The notes beneath the pieces were generated by a model. That model was not told where the DNA came from and searched no databases. It saw only the letters and a program-made list of their open reading frames with translations. A DNA stretch of 6,330 nucleotides from contig CAYOUE010000183.1 in NCBI GenBank assembly GCA_964407075.1, positions 1-6,330 of the forward strand, read 5' to 3'. The DNA is from JAHQVI01 sp964407075 (GTDB taxonomy: Bacteria > Pseudomonadota > Alphaproteobacteria > Rhizobiales > Rhodomicrobiaceae). The position numbers were made by a program, and so were the translations under genes. Of this stretch, positions 1-4,863 are shown one piece after another (position 1 is the stretch's first letter; the number at the start of each line of letters is the position of its first letter).

Positions 1-437
1 CTTAGCCGCGCTTCGGCCTGCGCTGCGCTCTCTGCCAGACCGTCTGTCGCGCCAAGTGCGGCGATCTCGTCAGGGGCGAACCAGCGTGCATCGGCTGCGT
101 CGCTGCCCGCTCTGACCCGGCCGGACGCCAGAAGGCCGCAGAACACGATAATCACCCGATGAAATAGCACCTCGCGCCTGTCTGTTTGCTGAATGACGTC
201 ACGAATTGCGGCGGGACCGTAAAATTCCGCTTCAACGCCTGTCTCTTCGCGCAACTCGCGCCGGGCTGCCGCCTCTGCCGTCTCGCCCGGACGTATATGT
301 CCGCCGGGAAGACTCCACAGCCCCATCGAGGGCTCCCGCCCGCGCAGAACGAGCAGAACCCGCCCGCCATGGAAGATCGCCGAGCTGACAGCCGCCTGTG
401 GGATATTAGGCGCGTGCGCGTTCGCAGACTGGTTCAT
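1..437 (-). CDS. Nudix hydrolase (C-terminus cut by window edge)
   Basis: Partial gene: 145 codons are visible from the ATG at 435-437, and the frame is still open at base 1, so only the last residues are missing. Residues 46-68 are a perfect Nudix box (G-x5-E-x7-R-E-x2-E-E-x-G-V), with R60, E61, E64 and E65 as the metal-binding core. A short strand before it (residues 14-31) and a WF-x-PDE segment at 119-124 match the usual Nudix fold, in which the latter closes the C-terminal part. Family knowledge: Nudix enzymes split nucleoside diphosphates linked to another group (X), using Mg2+, in the cytoplasm. The sequence resembles the COG1051/MutT-like group, but the substrate (oxidised nucleotide, ADP-ribose, other) cannot be read from it. 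GGAG nine bases upstream (447-450) supports this start. It is divergent from the terB-like gene. The fold is certain; the substrate is unknown. Confidence 0.92.
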   Translation of the reverse strand, partial: MNQSANAHAPNIPQAAVSSAIFHGGRVLLVLRGREPSMGLWSLPGGHIRPGETAEAAARRELREETGVEAEFYGPAAIRDVIQQTDRREVLFHRVIIVFCGLLASGRVRAGSDAADARWFAPDEIAALGATDGLAESAAQAEARL

Positions 438-593
438 TGCCGGGCGCTCCGGTTTTTTGACATTTCGCGGGCGGACATTATCTGACTTTACAAGGGCTTT
501 TTACAGAAACGCCATATGTTGGCTTCCGGCTTGCATGGTACATGCGCAGGCGGCAGGTCCGGACGGCCAGGCAGGAATCGGATCTCGGAAGAC
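438..593. promoter_or_regulatory. Divergent intergenic region with candidate promoters for both directions
   Basis: This is the longest non-coding gap and must drive both the leftward Nudix gene and the rightward terB-like gene. Rightward candidate: a perfect TTGACA at 457-462, with a poor -10 (TATCTG, 479-484) after 16 bases. Leftward candidate: GATAAT at 482-477 (five of six to TATAAT) with a weak TGTAAA at 505-500, 17 bases upstream. The two -10 elements overlap on opposite strands. A small dyad, GCATG-GTA-CATGC, lies at 533-545. The assignments are pattern matches by eye; no transcription start is known. An open frame entering at 516 is not favoured as coding (see the terB entry). Confidence 0.4.
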
Positions 594-1064
594 ATGCTGA
601 AAGTCATCGCGGATTTCTTCAACGCACTCGAAGGCTCGGGCGATGAACGCGAGACCCTGGGCCATGATCGCATCAGACTGGCGACTGCGACGCTGCTATT
701 TCACGCGATCGCAATAGACGGCGAGGCCGACGAGAAGGAACGCGCATTCCTGCGCCGGATGCTGCGCGACCATTTCGCCCTGGACGGAGAAGAACTCGCG
801 GAATTGCTCGAAGATGCAGAAAAGCGCGAAAGGGAAGCCGTCGACATCTACCGTTTCACCTCCGTTCTTCGCGACCGGCTTTCACAAGACGAAAAGCGCG
901 AGATCGTCGCCATGATGTGGCGTCTGGCCTACGCCGATGGCGAACTTGCCGCACTGGAGGACAATCTGATCTGGCGAACGGCCGAACTGCTTGCCGTGCC
1001 CACCCGTGATCGTATGGAATTGAAAAAGATCGCACAGAACGAGGCGGGGCGCAGTCCGGAATGA
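594..1064 (+). CDS. TerB-family (tellurite-resistance-B-like) protein
   Basis: 156-residue, mainly helical, cytoplasmic protein with no signal peptide or membrane helix. It carries the two half-repeats typical of the TerB fold: a helix leading into IDGEADEKE (residues 41-49) and a second, LAYADGELAALED (111-123). Both contain a D-G-E acidic turn followed by further acidic residues, which in TerB are linked to metal binding. It resembles the stand-alone COG4103 family common in alphaproteobacteria. That family is named after tellurite resistance, but its own role is not established, and no other ter gene is present here. I chose the ATG at 594 because GGAAG precedes it, though closely (about four bases), and family similarity begins at this point. 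The in-frame ATG at 516 would add 26 residues rich in Gly, Arg and Ser and has no visible ribosome site. It is the first gene of the probable rightward cluster. Confidence 0.88.
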   Translation: MLKVIADFFNALEGSGDERETLGHDRIRLATATLLFHAIAIDGEADEKERAFLRRMLRDHFALDGEELAELLEDAEKREREAVDIYRFTSVLRDRLSQDEKREIVAMMWRLAYADGELAALEDNLIWRTAELLAVPTRDRMELKKIAQNEAGRSPE

Positions 1065-1147
1065 CAGCATGGCTGAGACGGCTCGAAACTGCATGGATGC
1101 GGCGTAATGCGTCTCGCGCCGGAATCGGGGGGCAGAGCGGGACGCTG

Positions 1148-1927
1148 ATGCCTGTATGCATTGTCACGGGGGCGAGCGAGGGCATCGGCAAGGAGCTTGC
1201 CCGCATCTTCGCCGCGCGCGGCCATCGGCTGATGCTGGTTGCCCGCAATGAAGCCGCTCTCAAAGAACTGGCTGAAGAACTGCGAAGCGGCCAAGAGGCG
1301 GAAATCTTCATCGTTCCGGCGGATCTGGCAGGGCAGGACTATCAGGCGCGCATCGCGGATTGCCTGAGCCGCAACGATCTGTACGCCGACATTATCGTCA
1401 ACAACGCCGCGATCGGCCTTGGAGGGCCATTCGCCGCGCAGGAGCCGGAACGGCTCGCAGAACTCTGCCGCCTCAACATCGAGGCGCTGACGCTCCTGAC
1501 TCGCGCCTTTCTGCCCGGCATGATCGAGCGGGGACGGGGCGGGATTCTCAATGTCGCCTCGCTCGGGGGACTGCTGCCCGGGCCGTATCAGGCGGCCTAT
1601 TACGCCTCCAAGGCCTATGTCATATCGCTGACGGAGGCTCTCGCTCATGAAAATGCAGGAAGCGGCGTCAGGATCTGCGCGGCTGCCCCCGGCCCGGTCG
1701 CAACGCGGTTCCATGAAAAAATGGGCGCAAGCAACGCATTTTACCTGAAACTCATGTGGCCGATGCAGCCGGAGCGCGCCGCGCGGATCATCCATAGCGG
1801 TTTCGCCGGAGGTCGCACCATCATCGTTCCTGGTCTGCTGGCGTCGTTGAATTCTTTCGCGGCGCGGTATATTCCCCATGTCATTCTGACGCCATTCATC
1901 GGCTGGTTCCTGAAACAGCGCTATTGA
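1148..1927 (+). CDS. Short-chain dehydrogenase/reductase (classical SDR)
   Basis: 259-residue NAD(P)-dependent oxidoreductase with a Rossmann fold. Visible motifs: cofactor loop TGASEGIG at residues 7-14; R33 after the second strand, which usually favours NADP(H); DL at 59-60; NNAA at 85-88; and the catalytic set N110, S138, Y151, K155 (Y-Y-A-S-K). A PGPV-x-TRF segment follows at 181-188. The protein belongs to the broad COG0300/DltE-like group. The C-terminus (240-259) is hydrophobic with a basic end and may form a membrane-associating or substrate-lid helix (inference). The substrate is unknown. Start choice: the frame also opens at ATG 1061, overlapping the terB stop as ATGA. Those 29 extra codons use A/T third positions and rare codons (AGA, ACA, TCT) and would push the glycine motif unusually far from the N-terminus. 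ATG 1148 has GCGGGA just upstream. The next gene follows after 29 bases. Confidence 0.9.
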   Translation: MPVCIVTGASEGIGKELARIFAARGHRLMLVARNEAALKELAEELRSGQEAEIFIVPADLAGQDYQARIADCLSRNDLYADIIVNNAAIGLGGPFAAQEPERLAELCRLNIEALTLLTRAFLPGMIERGRGGILNVASLGGLLPGPYQAAYYASKAYVISLTEALAHENAGSGVRICAAAPGPVATRFHEKMGASNAFYLKLMWPMQPERAARIIHSGFAGGRTIIVPGLLASLNSFAARYIPHVILTPFIGWFLKQRY

Positions 1928-1956
1928 GAAGCTGGCTGCAAGCCCGTTCGTCCATC

Positions 1957-2715
1957 ATGACCCGAAAGCCTGAAAACGATCTCATCAACGACAAATACGC
2001 CGATGTCGGCCTGTCCGGACCGCGAAACGTGCTGCTTGTCTTTCATCGGGAAGAGTCGCAGGCCGGGGCCGTCGGCCAGTGGCTGACGAGAAACGGCTAC
2101 CGGATGGACATCCGACGCCCGCGCTTTGGCGATGCCCTGCCGGAAACTCTTGAAAATCACGCCGGCGCAATCATCTTCGGCGGGCCGATGAGCGCGAACG
2201 ATTCCGACGACTTCATCCGCAGGGAGATCAACTGGCTCGCCGTGCCGCTCAAGGAAAACAAGCCGTTTCTGGGCATCTGTCTTGGCGGGCAGATGCTGGC
2301 GCGGCATCTCGGCGCGGAGGTCGGCCCGCATCCGCAACGACTCATCGAAGTTGGCTATTATCCGATCGAGCCGCCGCCCGCTGCGAACGGCCTCGATCTG
2401 CCAGGCCATGTCTATCAATGGCATACGGAAGGTTTCGGTCTTGCCTCCGGCGCTACGCTGCTGGCGGCTGGCAGGGATTTCGAAAATCAGGCGTTCCAAT
2501 ACGGCGATGCCGCCTATGGCGTGCAGTTCCATCCGGAAATGACGCTCGCCATGATCCACCGCTGGACCACGAATGCTGCCCACCGTTTCGCCATGCCCGG
2601 TGCAAGGCCGCGTTCCGAGCACATATTGGCGCATACCAGCCACGGCCCCGCTCTGCGGGCCTGGCTCGACCGTTTCATGCGGCGCTGGCTGTCGCACGGC
2701 GGAAACAACGTTTAA
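1957..2715 (+). CDS. Stand-alone class I glutamine amidotransferase (GMP-synthase-like GATase domain)
   Basis: 252-residue single-domain protein of the triad class I GATase family (COG0518-like). Catalytic residues are all visible: nucleophile C108 in GICLGGQ (106-112), and H192 and E194 in FHPE (191-194). The oxyanion-side GGPMS loop is at 75-79. Family knowledge: such domains hydrolyse glutamine, or a gamma-glutamyl compound, and pass ammonia to a partner synthetase. No ATP-pyrophosphatase or other acceptor domain follows, and none is encoded nearby, so this is not GuaA itself. It could be a gamma-glutamyl hydrolase or the glutaminase half of an unlinked enzyme. The frame also opens at TTG 1924, overlapping the SDR stop, but ATG 1957 is the first ATG; neither has a strong ribosome site, so the start is less certain than the gene. 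It is the last gene of the cluster, and its TAA stop overlaps that of mutY. Confidence 0.9.
   Translation: MTRKPENDLINDKYADVGLSGPRNVLLVFHREESQAGAVGQWLTRNGYRMDIRRPRFGDALPETLENHAGAIIFGGPMSANDSDDFIRREINWLAVPLKENKPFLGICLGGQMLARHLGAEVGPHPQRLIEVGYYPIEPPPAANGLDLPGHVYQWHTEGFGLASGATLLAAGRDFENQAFQYGDAAYGVQFHPEMTLAMIHRWTTNAAHRFAMPGARPRSEHILAHTSHGPALRAWLDRFMRRWLSHGGNNV
2712..2715. other. TTAA palindrome serving as stop codon on both strands
   Basis: The amidotransferase ends with TAA at 2713-2715 on the plus strand. mutY ends with TAA on the minus strand, read from 2714 to 2712. The genes therefore overlap tail to tail by three bases inside a four-base palindrome. There is no intergenic space for a terminator, so any termination signal for one gene must lie inside the coding sequence of the other. 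Confidence 0.93.
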
Positions 2716-3758
2716 TGACCGTTCAACCCGCGGGCGAGGACTTTTCGCATGACGCTCGGGAGCGCCAGTTCGCCGAGCGAGGATCGCGGATGCCATCGGC
2801 AGCCCTCCGGCGCGGCCGCCCTGACGCCCAGCGCGCGGCAAACCTCCAGTTCGAGATGAAAATGCGTGAACGTATGCGCGACCGGCCCCGCCAGCGCCCG
2901 CCACGGCGCGGCCAGAGGCGCCCTCGCCGTTGCGACCCGCCAGTCCGTCCGTCGCTCGACCCAATCGCTCGAAGGCACTTCGAGCATTCCGCCGAGCAAT
3001 CCCTTTGGCGGGCGGCGGCGCAGAAGAACCGCCCCGTCGCCTCGAACCGCCAGAAAGGCGACGCCGTAACGGTTCGGCCTTTCCTTCTTCGGCGGTTTCA
3101 CCGGTAGAGTCTCAGCGATACCTCTGGAATAGCCGGCGCAGAAGCCGGAAACAGGGCAGCGCGAGCAGGACGGCGAACGCGGCGTGCAAATGGTCGCGCC
3201 CAGATCCATCATCGCCTGCGCGAAATCGCCGGGCCGGCCGGCTGGCGTGAGAGCCGCTGCGGTTTCCCTGATCCGCGCCTTCGCGCCCGGCAGAGGATCC
3301 TCGATGGCAGAAAGGCGGGAAATCACCCGCTCCACATTTCCGTCCACGGCAGCGGCGCGGCGGTTGAAAGCGATCGCCGCGATCGCCGCAGCGGTGTAAG
3401 GGCCGACGCCGGGCAGCCTTCGCAGTCCGGCTTCATCGTCAGGGAATTTGCCGCCATGATCGTCAGCAACGATGCGCGCGCAGGCATGGAGGTTGCGGGC
3501 GCGAGAATAGTAGCCGAGCCCGGCCCATGCGGCGAGCACGTCGTCGAGGCTGGCGGCGGCAATATCCGCAACCGTGGGCCAACGGGCGATGAATGACTGG
3601 AAATAGGGAATGACCGCCTTCACGGTCGTCTGCTGCAGCATGATCTCGGACAGCCAGACAGCGTAAGGGTCGGCAAGCACGCCGGGAGGTTGCCGCCAGG
3701 GCAAGGCGCGGGCTGAATGATCGTACCATGCGAGCAGGGAATCGGTGAAATCCGTCAT
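2712..3758 (-). CDS. mutY: A/G-specific adenine glycosylase MutY
   Basis: 348-residue base-excision repair enzyme that removes adenine mispaired with 8-oxoguanine, preventing G:C to T:A mutation. Domains: the helix-hairpin-helix glycosylase core (about residues 1-210), then a NUDIX-like C-terminal domain (about 228-345) that reads 8-oxoguanine. The catalytic glutamate is E38 in SEIMLQQT, the hairpin is LPGVGPYTAAA (115-125), and the catalytic aspartate is D139 in VDGNVERV. The iron-sulfur cysteines are spaced exactly C-x6-C-x2-C-x5-C (C191, C198, C201, C207). The FTHF loop at 297-300 corresponds to the conserved FSH loop of MutY. Full length is normal for the family. The ATG at 3756-3758 has GGAAAG four bases upstream; the frame opens further back at 3824, but those 22 residues (many charged, with no family match) are not needed. 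It lies 79 bases after the AEC transporter gene and may be read through from it. Confidence 0.97.
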   Translation of the reverse strand: MTDFTDSLLAWYDHSARALPWRQPPGVLADPYAVWLSEIMLQQTTVKAVIPYFQSFIARWPTVADIAAASLDDVLAAWAGLGYYSRARNLHACARIVADDHGGKFPDDEAGLRRLPGVGPYTAAAIAAIAFNRRAAAVDGNVERVISRLSAIEDPLPGAKARIRETAAALTPAGRPGDFAQAMMDLGATICTPRSPSCSRCPVSGFCAGYSRGIAETLPVKPPKKERPNRYGVAFLAVRGDGAVLLRRRPPKGLLGGMLEVPSSDWVERRTDWRVATARAPLAAPWRALAGPVAHTFTHFHLELEVCRALGVRAAAPEGCRWHPRSSLGELALPSVMRKVLARGLNGH

Positions 3759-3837
3759 GCGGCTTTCCGGAGTGGGGCTTGCGTCAGACTTATGGTCACG
3801 ATGTCGGCATATTTCATTCCACACCCCGGCCGGACCA
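3759..3837 (-). other. Gap between AEC transporter and mutY
   Basis: A 79-base spacer lying on the leftward transcript. It holds the mutY ribosome binding site (GGAAAG on the minus strand, 3768-3763). I see no clear stem-plus-T-run terminator and no good promoter pair, so read-through from the upstream gene into mutY is plausible. The minus-strand frame open from 3824 runs through most of this gap but lacks a ribosome site. Confidence 0.5.
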
Positions 3838-4770
3838 CTATGCCGGCGGCATCAGGCCTAGAACCGCCGCGATCAGGAAGGCCGAAGCCACAGTCGAGTA
3901 CAGGATCGCCCGCGCAATCGTCTCAGCGGGCGCGCCGAATTGCAAGGCCATCACGAAGGGCATTGCGCCGCAAGGCCCGGTCGAGGTGAGCAGGACGATA
4001 CCAGCCTCCTTGCCGCCGATCGGTGCGATTCCCGCAAAGAGCGCCCAGACAAGCAGCGGCATAGCCGCCAGTTTCAGCCCCGTGATTGCCGCCGGGGCGA
4101 GGGTGGAGCTTCTGGCGGTACGTCCCGCAAGCACGACGCCGAGCGCAAAAAGCGAGGCGGGCGGCCCCGCGTCACCCAGAAAGCGCGTGAAGAACACCAG
4201 CCCCTCGGGAACCGGGAGCCCGGAGAAGGCGACCGCAAGCCCGGCAATCATTGCGATCACAGGCGGGTTGCGAAGCAGAAGCGACGTCAGCCGCTGCGCG
4301 GCGTTGCCACGCGCGTCCGAGGTCATGAGATCGAGGATCACGATCCCCGCGCCGAAGACGAAAGTGGCGTCGATGAAGATGATCGCAACGACCGGCGCCG
4401 CCCCCGCTTCGCCATAGAGCGCCAGCGTGATCGGAAGAATGATGAAAACATGATTGGAGAAGCCGGCTGTCATGCCGATCAGGAGGCTTTCGACCCGCCC
4501 GCTGCGGAAGACCTGCCATGCGAGAAGCGCGCCCGCGGCGATGATGATGAATTCGACGGCGAGATAACCGGCAACCGCCGCCAGAGGAAATGCATCAACC
4601 GGCGTTCCGGAGACGAGGCGGAACAGCAGGGCCGGCACCGCGATCATGAACACGAAGCGGTTGACGGCCATGGCCGAGGCGGCGTCGAATATCCCCCGCT
4701 TGCCGGCCAGATATCCGATCAGCGCCACCGCAAAGACCGGCAGGATCGCCGAGAAGAAAACCTGAGCCAA
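3838..4770 (-). CDS. AEC-family (auxin efflux carrier-type) transporter
   Basis: 310-residue inner-membrane permease with about ten hydrophobic helices (roughly residues 4-22, 33-53, 62-84, 94-118, 125-147, 168-187, 203-217, 228-247, 253-272, 285-307) in the two-times-five arrangement of the AEC family (COG0679). The N-terminal motif ILPVFAVALIGYLAGKRG (9-26) and the GFSNHVFIILP segment (103-113), with its conserved Asn and Pro in a helix break, are typical. Family members such as MdcF move malonate, malate or other small anions, and plant relatives export auxin; the substrate here cannot be told from sequence. The start is TTG at 4768-4770. It is preceded by AAGGGGG and gives the canonical N-terminus, whereas the next Met (residue 34) would delete the first helix. 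The gene lies 93 bases after metH and 79 before mutY, all on the same strand. Confidence 0.9.
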   Translation of the reverse strand: MAQVFFSAILPVFAVALIGYLAGKRGIFDAASAMAVNRFVFMIAVPALLFRLVSGTPVDAFPLAAVAGYLAVEFIIIAAGALLAWQVFRSGRVESLLIGMTAGFSNHVFIILPITLALYGEAGAAPVVAIIFIDATFVFGAGIVILDLMTSDARGNAAQRLTSLLLRNPPVIAMIAGLAVAFSGLPVPEGLVFFTRFLGDAGPPASLFALGVVLAGRTARSSTLAPAAITGLKLAAMPLLVWALFAGIAPIGGKEAGIVLLTSTGPCGAMPFVMALQFGAPAETIARAILYSTVASAFLIAAVLGLMPPA

Positions 4771-4863
4771 TGAGAGCCGTTCCCCCTTACAGCACTTGTT
4801 TCGCGGGAACGAACTTAAACGCCGTCAGGCGGGACGCAACATGTTATTGCGCGCTGGATGCGC
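4771..4863 (-). other. Gap between metH and AEC transporter
   Basis: A 93-base leftward spacer. Reading from the metH side it holds an imperfect dyad (GCAA...TTGC, 4836-4850), a four-pair GC hairpin (4820-4831) followed by a short T-rich run, and then the inverted repeat around the AEC ribosome site. None is a strong terminator or promoter by eye, so whether the AEC gene has its own promoter or is read through from metH is open. Confidence 0.45.
4778..4811 (-). promoter_or_regulatory. Ribosome binding site of the AEC gene within an inverted repeat
   Basis: On the minus strand, AAGGGGG (4788-4782) is the only good Shine-Dalgarno sequence before the TTG start at 4770, with 11 bases between. 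Part of it forms the 3' arm of an inverted repeat: CGTTCCC (4811-4805) pairs with GGGAACG (4784-4778) across a 20-base loop. In RNA this seven-pair stem would mask the G-run and could lower translation. A weak TTG start with a masked site suggests low expression. The repeat is directly visible; a regulatory role is inference. Confidence 0.35.

Noticed and set aside
533..545. Dyad GCATG-GTA-CATGC upstream of the terB-like gene as an operator
   Set aside because: Five-base arms occur easily by chance, and no second copy or matching regulator is visible in the window.
929..1879. Minus-strand open frame of 316 codons opposite the terB-like and SDR genes
   Set aside because: Both plus-strand genes carry clear motifs; the antisense frame reads as low-complexity, Arg/Ala/Ser-rich sequence.
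1921..2964. Minus-strand open frame of 347 codons across the amidotransferase and the end of mutY
   Set aside because: It runs antisense to the amidotransferase and across the convergent junction in a frame different from mutY. No family resemblance is seen.
3365..3392. Repeated GCGATCGC-type units within mutY
   Set aside because: They encode the AAIAAIAF helix just after the hairpin motif; codon choice in an Ala/Ile-rich helix explains the repeat.
1..3758. Nudix gene (MutT-like) and mutY as a linked oxidised-guanine repair unit
   Set aside because: They are separated by the three-gene rightward cluster and about 2.3 kb, and the Nudix substrate is unknown, so proximity is not evidence of a joint system.
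3940..4773. Plus-strand open frame of 277 codons opposite the AEC transporter
   Set aside because: Highly charged Arg/Asp/Glu-rich sequence, as expected when a hydrophobic membrane gene is read from the other strand.
4812..4831. Possible metH terminator (CGCC-TGAC-GGCG then TTTAAGTT on the minus strand)
   Set aside because: The stem is only four pairs and the T-run is interrupted, so it is too weak to call.
4836..4850. Imperfect dyad GCAA...TTGC between metH and the AEC gene
   Set aside because: Only four clean outer pairs with mismatches inside; no regulator gene is adjacent.
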